NCBI GenBank assembly: GCA_002938115.1
Contig: PTKD01000052.1
Coordinates: 1 to 10,255 of the forward strand
DNA: 10,255 nt
Direction: 5' to 3'
Source: Alphaproteobacteria bacterium MarineAlpha9_Bin7
GTDB lineage: Bacteria; Pseudomonadota; Alphaproteobacteria; UBA7887
The translations under genes and the position numbers were made by a program. Of the stretch, positions 1-6,964 are shown in pieces. The notes under the pieces are model-generated. The model ran no database searches. It was not told the origin of the DNA and saw only the letters and a list, made by a program, of their open reading frames with translations. Position 1 is the stretch's first letter. Every line of letters begins with the position of its first letter.

Positions 1-419
1 AAAGCCAAATGCTCCGCAATCAAACCTCCAAGCTGTAACCTGTCGCCAGCTACAATTTTTTGTGAATCTGGATCCTCCACAGAAAACGACCCGCCCTCAT
101 GCTCCGGAGTACATGCACTTGAGAACACAACTGAAAAACGATCGTCAACATGACTCTCAATTGGAACCAAACTGACCACGCAAGTTTGTATCACGTCCGC
201 CAAAAAGTGACCATCCAGGTAAATTTTATTTTTATCCTTGGGACGCCGTCGCAGACGTATTTCAGCCTCAAGTTTTTTTACTTTTATGAGATCAAATCGT
301 CGAGCCAGCCGACTTCGCTCTCCTTTCTCAGCCACGATAGTCAATGTTAACCCGGCCTCTCCTATCTCCGCCACTCCTACAGTTCGGCTAAAATCAATCG
401 CCTCCACAACTACACCCAT
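1..419 (-). CDS. DUF177 (YceD-family) protein, C-terminus cut off by window edge
   Basis: This frame reads 139 codons from an ATG at 417-419 and runs out of the left edge, so roughly the last 40 residues of a normal member of about 180 are missing. The wording matches alphaproteobacterial DUF177 proteins: an early DFSR (residues 9-12), then a segment ending LARRFDL (38-44), LEAEIRL (50-56), the core LADVIQTCVVSLVPI (73-87), a DDRF motif (92-95) and a late acidic stretch before LGGLIAEHLA (130-139). An in-frame TAA six codons upstream of the ATG fixes the start. DUF177/YceD is known as the gene in front of rpmF (ribosomal protein L32) and the plsX-fabH lipid genes, and has been linked to 23S rRNA accumulation. 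I expect rpmF next, outside the window. The start lies inside the end of the CBP3-like gene (26-base overlap), which suggests coupled translation. Family confident; biochemical role uncertain. Confidence 0.85.
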   Translation of the reverse strand, partial: MGVVVEAIDFSRTVGVAEIGEAGLTLTIVAEKGERSRLARRFDLIKVKKLEAEIRLRRRPKDKNKIYLDGHFLADVIQTCVVSLVPIESHVDDRFSVVFSSACTPEHEGGSFSVEDPDSQKIVAGDRLQLGGLIAEHLA

Positions 420-1038
420 GGTTGGTATTTTTGATTAGTTGTGGGAAAACGATATGTCCCTGGATCAAATCACGACACGGCAATCTCGATATTCCCTCAA
501 TCGCCCGGCGCACATAAATTGTCATTAGCTCTACGTCGGCGTCAAATGCGGTGACCGGATCAGAGCAAAAACTGTCCGACAATACTCTAGACAACATCTC
601 ATCTTCACCTTCAAGCGCAACTTCGTAGGACCTCAAGCGGACATGCATCGTCGCAGCCATAGTTCTAACTTCACGCCCGATTTTTAGATCCCCCACTCCA
701 AGCTGTCGCAGTGCGCGATCCATATCCTCAGTCATTGCGTCCACTAGATCCTGACTGATGGACGCTGTAATAGGGTCATGACGAAAGCAGTGCAATAATA
801 TAAAAAGATGCAGTACAATCAACTCGAACCGCCCATCGACGCTGTCCGAGACCTTTGCGACTGAGTAAAATGAAGGCTGACGAGCCTGCATAACTATTCG
901 CTGATAAAGTTTACGCGAAACGTCGCGCCGATTTAGACGGGAACGACGCGTTTCTCGCAATCGCCGGAGCCAGTTAATCAATTCCGCACCATTGACAGAC
1001 CGTTTGTGGACTGCAATTTTCGTTGTTGTGATTTCCAA
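394..1038 (-). CDS. Ubiquinol-cytochrome c chaperone (CBP3/UQCC1-like)
   Basis: The 214-residue product carries the signature of the ubiquinol-cytochrome c chaperone family. It has LYQRIVMQARQPSFY at 44-58, SDSVDGRFELIVLHLFILLH at 64-83 and an MTEDMDRALRQLGVGDLKIG segment at 102-121. In mitochondria CBP3 binds newly made cytochrome b and helps assemble complex III; bacterial members are presumed to act similarly at the inner membrane. There is no signal peptide or membrane span, so it should be cytosolic or peripheral. The N-terminus is basic (residues 23-43 rich in Arg). The start is uncertain: there is no in-frame ATG, and the options are TTG at 1038 or TTG at 981, the latter giving an N-terminus (MINWLRRL) closer to the usual length. 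It is divergent from bamE and its 3' end overlaps the DUF177 gene by 26 bases. The last residues contain a small Cys-containing tail (HGCSCGGD). Confidence 0.87.
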   Translation of the reverse strand: MEITTTKIAVHKRSVNGAELINWLRRLRETRRSRLNRRDVSRKLYQRIVMQARQPSFYSVAKVSDSVDGRFELIVLHLFILLHCFRHDPITASISQDLVDAMTEDMDRALRQLGVGDLKIGREVRTMAATMHVRLRSYEVALEGEDEMLSRVLSDSFCSDPVTAFDADVELMTIYVRRAIEGISRLPCRDLIQGHIVFPQLIKNTNHGCSCGGD

Positions 1039-1103
1039 GTCTAAACATAGTGTAGAAACACAAAAGTTTGATGTTCGATCGTTCTGGACACGGCCAAGCT
1101 AGA

Positions 1104-1580
1104 ATGAGCAGTATTCGTTTCCGCCACCGCAGCGAAATCATGGCCCTCTTGTGTCTAGGTATAACGATAATATTCTGCGCGTGCGAGCCACGCATAGCCA
1201 CCCACGGATTTATGCCTCGAGAAGAGTTGGTCAGCCAACTATCGCCAGGCGGACAAGACAAGCGCCTGGTTAGCCAAGTAATGGGTACGCCCTCATCCAT
1301 CGGTTCATTCGACGATAATGTTTGGTACTACATTACGCAACGTACCGAAAAGCAGGCTTTCTTTAAGCCTCAGGTGATCGAGCAGCAAGTTTTGGTGTTG
1401 TTCTTTGACGAAAATGAAATACTCCAATCCATAGAAAAATATAATTTGGAAGAGGCGCAGCTAATTGAACCACTTGATGACAAAACGCCGACCGTCGGCC
1501 GAAAACTAACAATCCTACAACAGTTGTTTGGGAACCTGGGACGCTTCAGACACGATGGTGAAGAAAACAGCCCATACTAA
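1104..1580 (+). CDS. bamE: Outer membrane assembly lipoprotein BamE (SmpA/OmlA family)
   Basis: From ATG 1104 the product has 158 residues. It shows a basic n-region (RFRHR, 5-9), a hydrophobic stretch (about 12-26) and a lipobox-like FCAC ending in Cys27, so it is probably exported and lipidated. The mature part matches the SmpA/OmlA fold: REELVSQLSPGGQDKRLVSQ (39-58), MGTPS (60-64), WYYI (74-77), FFKP (86-89) and QQVLVLFFDE (94-103). It then has the alphaproteobacterial tail LQQLFGNLGRF (138-148). BamE is an accessory subunit of the BAM complex that inserts beta-barrel proteins into the outer membrane. TTG 1068 and ATG 1071 are in-frame alternatives, but they put 11-12 polar residues in front of the signal peptide, so I prefer 1104; no start has a strong Shine-Dalgarno. 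Phe at lipobox position -3 is atypical. It is the only plus-strand gene here, divergent from the CBP3-like gene and convergent with hppA. Confidence 0.88.
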   Translation: MSSIRFRHRSEIMALLCLGITIIFCACEPRIATHGFMPREELVSQLSPGGQDKRLVSQVMGTPSSIGSFDDNVWYYITQRTEKQAFFKPQVIEQQVLVLFFDENEILQSIEKYNLEEAQLIEPLDDKTPTVGRKLTILQQLFGNLGRFRHDGEENSPY

Positions 1581-1657
1581 CAGCTCAAGACCCGCAACAT
1601 AAAGTCAGCGGCCACCCCCGTGAATGCCAAATACTTTGTTCGCCTTTGGACCGTTCG

Positions 1658-3733
1658 CTACGCCAGTACCGCCAATAAAAGAATTGCCACTATGTTTGTG
1701 ATCTTGATCATTGGATTTACAGCAGGTCCCGCAGTGTCTTTATACGGATCCCCGACAGTGTCGCCCGTCACCGATGCCTTATGAGCCTCAGACCCCTTAC
1801 CACCATGATTTCCATCTTCGATGTATTTCTTGGCATTATCCCAAGCTCCACCTCCTGACGTCATTGAAATTGCCACAAAAATACCGGTTACTATGGTACC
1901 AAGAAGCATAGCACCGAGGGTAGTGAATGCCGCCGCTTGACCTGCAATTTGTAAAATAACGAAATAAACCAGGACCGGCGCCACAACCGGCAACAAGGAC
2001 GGCACGATCATTTCCTTTATTGCTGCCCGAGTGAGTAGATCAACGGCCCGGCTGTATTCTGGGCGGGCCGTGCCTTCCATTATTCCGGGGATTTCTTTGA
2101 ACTGACGCCGTACTTCAACCACAACCGCACCCCCGGCACGCCCTACGGCCATCAACCCCAACGCACAAAATAAATAAGGCATCAAGCCACCCAAAAATAA
2201 ACCGACGACCACAAAAGGATTCTGCAGTTCAAACCTAATGTCGAGATGTGGGAAATAGTGGCCTAAATCCTCAGTGTACACAGCAAACAGGACCAGAGCA
2301 GCTAAGCCGGCAGACCCTATTGCATAACCCTTCGTCACTGCTTTTGTCGTGTTTCCAACGGCATCAAGAGCATCCGTCCTTTTCCGGACCTCCTCCGGCA
2401 AGTCTGCCATTTCTGCGATACCACCAGCGTTATCGGTAACGGGCCCATAGGCATCCAGTGCCACTACCATTCCGGCCAACGCCAGCATTGTAGTCGCAGC
2501 AATCGCAAGGCCAAACAGTCCCGCTGTCATGAACGCTACAATTATGCCAGCACATATCACCAATACTGGTAACGCTGTCGCCTCCATTGAAATTGCCAAG
2601 CCCTGGATAATATTGGTTGCATGGCCGGTTTCCGACGCACTTGCGATACTTTTCACAGGCCGATGGTTTGTTCCCGTGTAATACTCAGTAATCCAAACTA
2701 GCAGACCAGTCACTACCAGTCCCATTATTGCGCAAACAAAAAGATCCTGACCCGTGACGGACCCATCACCCATGTTGTAGCTTGTGTCAAAACCAACCAG
2801 TTGAGCTGTCACTATTGCTACCAAAACGGCCGAAATTACAGCTGACGCAATTAACCCCTTGTAGAGTGCGCCCATTATGTTCCCACTCTTCCCTAGTCTC
2901 ACGAAAAAAGTCCCGATTATGGATCCGACGATGCAAACGGCGCCAATAGCAAGCGGGAATTGCATCATGAGAGCGTGATCCAAAGGCGCAAAGAAAATTG
3001 CCCCCAGCAACATAGTCGCCACCACGGTAACCGCATACGTCTCAAAAAGGTCGGCAGCCATCCCCGCACAATCTCCGACATTGTCGCCAACATTATCGGC
3101 AATTACAGCAGCGTTCCGTGGATCATCCTCTGGAATTCCAGCTTCAATCTTGCCGACCAAATCCGCACCGACGTCAGCCCCCTTGGTAAAGATACCGCCG
3201 CCGAGTCGAGCAAATATCGAGATCAGAGAAGCTCCGAAGCTCAATCCAACCAGAGCCTCGAGTAATCTCCGAGTCTCAACCCCGTTCGCAAGAAGAACAG
3301 CGTAATAGACACTAACCGCAAGCAATCCTAGGCCAACCACCAAAAAACCAGTTACCGTCCCTGATCTGAACGCAATCGACAATGCCTGAGGCAGTCCATC
3401 TCGCGCTGCCTGTGCTGTTCGCGAATTGGCACGGACAGAAACATTCATCCCGATATATCCGGCGGCGCCAGACAATATGGCGCCTATCAAATAGCCTATA
3501 CCTACTTCTGCGCCCAGCAACGCCCACAAAATCGCGCCGATTACGATCCCAACGACTGCGATAGCGCGATATTGCCTACTGAGGTATGCATTCGCGCCTT
3601 CCTGCACAGCTCCGGAAATTTCTCTCATCCGCTCGTTACCTGCATCCGCGGCAAGGACTTGTCGCGTGGTGAAAAGTCCGTAAAGCACCGCCAAAGTCCC
3701 ACATATGATGGGCAACGCTAATGTTGTAGACAT
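1658..3733 (-). CDS. hppA: K+-independent membrane H+-translocating pyrophosphatase
   Basis: This integral membrane enzyme hydrolyses pyrophosphate to two phosphates and pumps protons across the cytoplasmic membrane. The 691-residue product has normal family length and about 16 predicted hydrophobic segments. Substrate-site motifs are intact: DVGADLVGK (187-195), EDDPRNAAVIADNVGDNVGD (202-221) and the C-terminal GDTVGDPYKDTAGP (657-670). The GNTTKA motif (460-465) carries Lys464 where K+-dependent enzymes have Ala, followed by Thr467, which marks the K+-independent proton-pumping class typical of Alphaproteobacteria such as Rhodospirillum. The ATG at 3731-3733 has AAAGGA ten bases upstream, which supports the start. 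It follows thiL on the same strand after about 160 bases and ends 77 bases from the convergent bamE. It could be the last gene of the upstream operon or have its own promoter; I see no convincing promoter motif. Confidence 0.97.
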   Translation of the reverse strand: MSTTLALPIICGTLAVLYGLFTTRQVLAADAGNERMREISGAVQEGANAYLSRQYRAIAVVGIVIGAILWALLGAEVGIGYLIGAILSGAAGYIGMNVSVRANSRTAQAARDGLPQALSIAFRSGTVTGFLVVGLGLLAVSVYYAVLLANGVETRRLLEALVGLSFGASLISIFARLGGGIFTKGADVGADLVGKIEAGIPEDDPRNAAVIADNVGDNVGDCAGMAADLFETYAVTVVATMLLGAIFFAPLDHALMMQFPLAIGAVCIVGSIIGTFFVRLGKSGNIMGALYKGLIASAVISAVLVAIVTAQLVGFDTSYNMGDGSVTGQDLFVCAIMGLVVTGLLVWITEYYTGTNHRPVKSIASASETGHATNIIQGLAISMEATALPVLVICAGIIVAFMTAGLFGLAIAATTMLALAGMVVALDAYGPVTDNAGGIAEMADLPEEVRKRTDALDAVGNTTKAVTKGYAIGSAGLAALVLFAVYTEDLGHYFPHLDIRFELQNPFVVVGLFLGGLMPYLFCALGLMAVGRAGGAVVVEVRRQFKEIPGIMEGTARPEYSRAVDLLTRAAIKEMIVPSLLPVVAPVLVYFVILQIAGQAAAFTTLGAMLLGTIVTGIFVAISMTSGGGAWDNAKKYIEDGNHGGKGSEAHKASVTGDTVGDPYKDTAGPAVNPMIKITNIVAILLLAVLA

Positions 3734-3752
3734 CGACTAGGGATCCTTTTGT

Positions 3753-3914
3753 TCATAAAACTACGCCAATCACTTCTCGCAATGCCTCGCGGGACGAACC
3801 GCAATACCGACGCTTAAGGCGGGCGGGAACATGCCAGAGGCGCCAGCCTAACGCAAGATAAGCTGCAGAAATTAGAAAACTAACCGGTGCGAGCTCAAAA
3901 ATGTTGGTACCCAC
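3753..3914 (-). CDS. Possible small single-span membrane protein (doubtful)
   Basis: I do not recognise this frame. From GTG 3914 it would encode 53 residues; in-frame ATGs at 3935 and 3941 would give 60 or 62. One hydrophobic segment (about residues 5-28, core FLISAAYLALGW) is followed by a basic patch (ARLKRR), a pattern consistent with one membrane span and a cytoplasmic C-terminus. GGAGG at 3918-3922 precedes the GTG, but the gap of three bases is short. It would overlap the end of thiL by 20 bases and stop 19 bases before hppA, filling the only sizeable gap in the minus-strand series. Against it: a frame this short occurs easily by chance, the start is ambiguous and I know no family match. 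Treat it as a candidate only. Confidence 0.25.
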   Translation of the reverse strand: MGTNIFELAPVSFLISAAYLALGWRLWHVPARLKRRYCGSSREALREVIGVVL

Positions 3915-4878
3915 TAGCCTCCATCTGCACCTCATCGCCACCCACTCCGATTACGACCACGCCAGGAGTGGCCACCACTTCGCCAATCTCCGTCACCATC
4001 ACCCCAGTATCCGAGGAAATCCTCGACAACGTTTCTAGCGCACTTGATGGTGCCGTAAAAACGAGTTCGTAATCATCACCCGCAGACAAGAGATTTGGCA
4101 AAAGGTCGGGCACGTCGCCCAGTACGGCGCGAGCTCCCAATGATAGTGGTACTGAAGAAATATTCAGGCGCGCACCTAAGTTAGCAAGCGTACAAATATG
4201 ACCTATATCGGCGATCAGGCCGTCAGACACGTCAATAACCGCGTGTGCAACACCAATTAGCGCCTGCCCCAGAGCAATACGTGGCTCAGGACGGAGGAAA
4301 CGGTTCTTGAGCGCTGCAGCCTGCGACGCCGATACTGAACCTAATTCACCGCGAAGGAGCTTAAGACCAAGCAACGCATCTCCCACATTGCCAGAGACAA
4401 AAATCTTATCACCCGGTTTGGCTCCAGCACGAGTAAGAGCCTGACCTGTCGGAATTTGCCCGAATGCGGTGATCGAAAGTGTTAAGGGACCCGGTGTCAT
4501 CACGGTATCGCCGCCAATCAATTTCACGTTGTAAGTCGCTTGATCTGAAGCCAATTGAGCGGAAAACCGCTCAAACCACGAGGCGTCAGTTCCCGACGGC
4601 ACAGCCAAAGCTAGTAAATAGCCCACCGGACAAGCGCCCATCGCCGCCAGATCACTAAGATTAACGCGCAACCCACGCGCTGCAACATCCTCCGGGCGGT
4701 CTTCGCTCCTAAAATGCACTCCGCAAACTATCGCATCACAGGTCACCACAATTTGGTAGCCGAACTCGACAGAAATCAACGCGCCATCGTCCTTAAGACC
4801 CAACGCACCCGCATAACCATCCGCCAGCGGGGCAAAGTATTTTGAGATTAAGCCAAATTCATTGACCGGCTGCGGCAT
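3895..4878 (-). CDS. thiL: Thiamine-monophosphate kinase
   Basis: ThiL phosphorylates thiamine monophosphate with ATP to give thiamine pyrophosphate, the last step of cofactor synthesis, in the cytosol. The 327-residue product has the expected order of AIR-synthase-related motifs. These are NEFGLISKYFAPLA (6-19), LKDDGA (28-33, Mg-ATP aspartates), TCDAIVCGVHF (46-56) and LRVNLSDLAAMGA (70-82). They continue with IGGDT (121-125), VSGNVGDA (161-168), DVSDGL (216-221), SAGDDYEL (265-272) and the terminal GYQHF (323-327). The ATG at 4876-4878 has AAGGGGGA about 11 bases upstream at 4889-4896. The start overlaps the end of nusB by 20 bases, so translation is probably coupled. The nusB-thiL pairing is common in Proteobacteria. 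All catalytic motifs look intact. Confidence 0.96.
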   Translation of the reverse strand: MPQPVNEFGLISKYFAPLADGYAGALGLKDDGALISVEFGYQIVVTCDAIVCGVHFRSEDRPEDVAARGLRVNLSDLAAMGACPVGYLLALAVPSGTDASWFERFSAQLASDQATYNVKLIGGDTVMTPGPLTLSITAFGQIPTGQALTRAGAKPGDKIFVSGNVGDALLGLKLLRGELGSVSASQAAALKNRFLRPEPRIALGQALIGVAHAVIDVSDGLIADIGHICTLANLGARLNISSVPLSLGARAVLGDVPDLLPNLLSAGDDYELVFTAPSSALETLSRISSDTGVMVTEIGEVVATPGVVVIGVGGDEVQMEASGYQHF

Positions 4879-5365
4879 CTACTTTAGATCCCCCTTCCGG
4901 CTGACCAATTGTCATTTCCTCAGAGCGCAAGTCTCTGGCTAGTCGGTCGAGCGCGGCGTTTACGAACCCAGTCTCCGACGGTCCGTAAAACTCCCCTGCG
5001 ATATCTACATACTCCTTGATCACGACCCTAGCCGGCACATCGGACCGCGTCACTAATTCATAACATGCGGCCCTCAGTAAAGCACGCATAGTCGCACCCA
5101 GCCGATCCATTGACCATTCTCGAGACAATACAGCGACTATATGATTATCGAGTAAAGGGCGATCTCCCTCGACGTGAACAATCATACCGGAGAACAATTC
5201 CTTGTCGATCATGCAGGATGTCTCATCGACACCGACCGCGCCCTTTTGGTGAGACAGGAACTGATTTATTACCGTCTCACACGACAAGCCAGAAATCTCA
5301 ATCTGGTAAAGTCCCTGTACAACCGCCAATCGTGTCGCACTTCGAATGTCATGTCGCCATGACAC
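4859..5365 (-). CDS. nusB: Transcription antitermination factor NusB
   Basis: NusB binds boxA RNA together with NusE (S10) and supports antitermination on rRNA operons. From GTG 5365 the product has 168 residues, long enough for the all-helical NusB fold plus a short polar C-terminal tail. Recognisable parts are SATRLAVVQGLYQIE (9-23), the middle REWSMDRLGATMRALLRAACYEL (82-104, quoted here as its two ends REWSMDRLG and LLRAACYEL), DVPARVVIKEYVDIAGEF (109-126) and ETGFVNAALDRLAR (131-144). Two in-frame GTG codons, 5371 and 5365, can serve as start. AAGGGGGA sits 3 bases before the first and 9 before the second, so I prefer 5365. It follows ribH almost directly, and its end overlaps thiL by 20 bases. 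Placement of nusB after ribH is a widespread bacterial arrangement. Confidence 0.94.
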   Translation of the reverse strand: MSWRHDIRSATRLAVVQGLYQIEISGLSCETVINQFLSHQKGAVGVDETSCMIDKELFSGMIVHVEGDRPLLDNHIVAVLSREWSMDRLGATMRALLRAACYELVTRSDVPARVVIKEYVDIAGEFYGPSETGFVNAALDRLARDLRSEEMTIGQPEGGSKVDAAAGQ

Positions 5366-5373
5366 CTGCACAG

Positions 5374-5381
5374 TCCCCCTT
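5374..5381 (-). promoter_or_regulatory. Shine-Dalgarno of nusB
   Basis: The minus strand reads AAGGGGGA and overlaps the ribH stop codon. It lies nine bases before GTG 5365 and only three before GTG 5371, which is why the inner GTG is preferred as the nusB start. Confidence 0.55.
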
Positions 5382-5829
5382 AACCTTGCGCCGTAAAGCG
5401 GCGCCGAATTTCGACCATTCTAAGGCAGGCTGATGCGGTATCACGCCCTTTATTCCGCCGGTCAACGGCCGCCCGCTCCCAAGCCTGATCTCGATTATCA
5501 GTTGTAACTATTCCATAGCCAATAGCCAACTGAAGACGAACGGCAAGATCCGATAATGCACGCGCACTCTCAGTGCACACGTAATCGTAGTGGCTTGTTT
5601 CACCCCGGATCACACAACCAAGTGCTATGTATCCATCAAACAAGCCCGACAGACTCGCAAATCGCACAGCAGCAGGCAACTCAAATGCACCCGAAACTTC
5701 TATAACCTCCCAGTTGGCATTAACCGACTTTAACTCATCGGTGGCACCAGCCAACAATTGATCGGAAATATCGCCATAATACCTCGACAACGCGATCAGG
5801 ATGTGGGGACCGCGATGTTCGCTAGACAT
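5380..5829 (-). CDS. ribH: 6,7-dimethyl-8-ribityllumazine synthase
   Basis: RibH condenses 5-amino-6-ribitylaminouracil with 3,4-dihydroxy-2-butanone 4-phosphate to give the lumazine precursor of riboflavin, in a cytosolic oligomeric shell. The 149-residue product (usual length about 150) has ALSRYYGDISDQLL (13-26), SGAFELP (46-52) and GCVIRGETSHYDYV (71-84), including the catalytic His80. It also has GIVTT (106-110), ERA with Arg119, and NKG (126-128). The residues after NKG (RDTASA) depart from the usual GGEAA wording, but the catalytic set is present. I start at ATG 5829 because AGGTG lies eight bases upstream; a GTG at 5838 is in frame but less likely. The start overlaps the ribBX stop by 8 bases, and nusB begins 14 bases after the stop. 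Confidence 0.95.
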   Translation of the reverse strand: MSSEHRGPHILIALSRYYGDISDQLLAGATDELKSVNANWEVIEVSGAFELPAAVRFASLSGLFDGYIALGCVIRGETSHYDYVCTESARALSDLAVRLQLAIGYGIVTTDNRDQAWERAAVDRRNKGRDTASACLRMVEIRRRFTAQG

Positions 5830-6964
5830 CCGTCGCACCTATGGGCCGTCTTTCCACCACACGGAGGCCAAATCCATCTAATCCGACGAATGCGCGTTCG
5901 ACGTTTGACAGGAGAATCATCTCCGAAACCCCCAAATCCAATAAAATTTGCGCACCGACACCCACGTCCCTCCATGAGCTTTCAGCTCTATCATCCCGTG
6001 AAGTCCTGCCAACGAGTCTCGATACGTTCATCGCAGAAGTGTCTCTTATCAAGACCACCACACCACGGTCTGCATCTCCAATGATTTTCATCGCACCGTG
6101 CAAGTCATCCGCGCTGTTGCTATTCATGTCGCCCAATAAATCAGACACTGCGTTTACTGCGTGAACTCGAACAAGTACGGGAGAAGGGGTCGAAACGTCA
6201 CCCTTTACCAAAGCAATGTGTTCCGCGTATTCCACTGTATTTTTGTAGACAACCATTCGAAAATCGCCACCATACCGGCTAGACACCGTACTTTCCACGA
6301 TCGGTTCTACCAAGCGCTCTGTTCGTCTGCGATAGGCGATCAGGTCAGAGATTGTCGCCATTCGTAAAGCATGAAGCTGGCAAAATGCCACGAGGTCATC
6401 GTACCGTGCCATCGTGCCATCATCATTCATAATCTCACAAATAACACCTGCTGGTATCAGTTCAGCTAAGCGTGATATGTCGATGGCCGCCTCTGTATGA
6501 CCGGCACGCACCAATACGCCTCCCTCCTGTGCCTCCAACGGAAACACGTGTCCCGGCGTGTTTATCTCGTTTGTTGTAGAATGCGGATCGATCGCCACTC
6601 GAATGGTATGGGCTCTGTCTGCCGCCGAAATACCTGTAGTAACCCCTTCAGCAGCCTCAATCGACGTTAAAAATGCCGTCTCAAATTTAGACCGATTTCG
6701 CCGTTCCATCGGCTTCAATCCCAACTCACGGACCCGGTCGTTCGGTAACGCAAGGCATATAAGACCACGGCCAAACTTCGCCATAAAATTGATTGCTTCG
6801 GGGGTCGCCATCTGAGCTGGGATAATGAGATCGCCCTCGTTTTCTCGATCCTCATCATCGACAAGAACAAACATTCGGCCATTACTCGCTTCATCAAGGA
6901 TTTCCTCTATCGAAGACAAAAAATCCCGGTTGCGGCCTGCAGCTTCTACGTCAGCAATGGTCAT
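5822..6964 (-). CDS. ribBX: DHBP synthase fused to degenerate GTP cyclohydrolase II domain (RibBX type)
   Basis: The N-terminal half (about 15-207) is a full 3,4-dihydroxy-2-butanone-4-phosphate synthase, converting ribulose 5-phosphate to the four-carbon unit used by RibH. It has DDEDRENEGDL (36-46), EAINFMAKFGRGLICL (56-71), EGVTTGISAADRAHTI (106-121), TPGHVFPL (136-143), GHTEA (155-159) and CEIMNDDGTMAR (176-187). The C-terminal half (about 208-380) aligns in outline with GTP cyclohydrolase II: VLVRVHA (263-269), GVGAQILLDLGV (335-346) and VVERRPIG (369-376). However, the zinc-binding pattern, normally one Cys and then CDC about 11 residues on, has no cysteine here (NAVSDLLGDMNSNSAD, 271-286). 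The QEGRGIGL-type catalytic stretch is also gone (RDTSAMNVSRLVG, 307-319). This matches the proteobacterial variant called RibBX, which lacks GCHII activity; pipelines may label it ribBA or ribB. GGGGAG lies ten bases before the ATG. It overlaps ribE by 4 bases and ribH by 8. Confidence 0.93.
   Translation of the reverse strand: MTIADVEAAGRNRDFLSSIEEILDEASNGRMFVLVDDEDRENEGDLIIPAQMATPEAINFMAKFGRGLICLALPNDRVRELGLKPMERRNRSKFETAFLTSIEAAEGVTTGISAADRAHTIRVAIDPHSTTNEINTPGHVFPLEAQEGGVLVRAGHTEAAIDISRLAELIPAGVICEIMNDDGTMARYDDLVAFCQLHALRMATISDLIAYRRRTERLVEPIVESTVSSRYGGDFRMVVYKNTVEYAEHIALVKGDVSTPSPVLVRVHAVNAVSDLLGDMNSNSADDLHGAMKIIGDADRGVVVLIRDTSAMNVSRLVGRTSRDDRAESSWRDVGVGAQILLDLGVSEMILLSNVERAFVGLDGFGLRVVERRPIGATDV
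5836..5841 (-). promoter_or_regulatory. Shine-Dalgarno of ribH, inside the ribBX 3' end
   Basis: On the minus strand this reads TAGGTG. The AGG ends eight bases before ATG 5829, so it favours that start over the GTG at 5838, which it would overlap. It lies within the last codons of ribBX, consistent with translational coupling. Confidence 0.5.

Noticed and set aside
1023..1051. Possible sigma70-type promoter for bamE (TTGTTG, 17 bases, CATAGT)
   Set aside because: It matches only three and four of six consensus bases, which is expected by chance in such sequence, and the region is inside the CBP3-like gene's 5' end.
974..1300. Open frame of 108 codons on the minus strand covering the bamE start region
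   Set aside because: It lies across bamE and the CBP3-like gene in another frame, resembles no family, and both of those genes have clear family motifs.
1581..1657. Bidirectional terminator between bamE and hppA
   Set aside because: Only a weak CCAAA/TTTGG inverted repeat with a 13-base loop is visible, with no GC-rich stem and no T run.
2960..3265. Plus-strand open frame of 101 codons inside hppA
   Set aside because: It is antisense to a fully conserved part of hppA, including the pyrophosphate-binding motifs, and its composition is that of a shadow frame.
3734..3894. Own promoter or terminator between thiL and hppA
   Set aside because: The best boxes (TTGCGA with a poor -10) are weak, and no stable hairpin followed by T residues is present.
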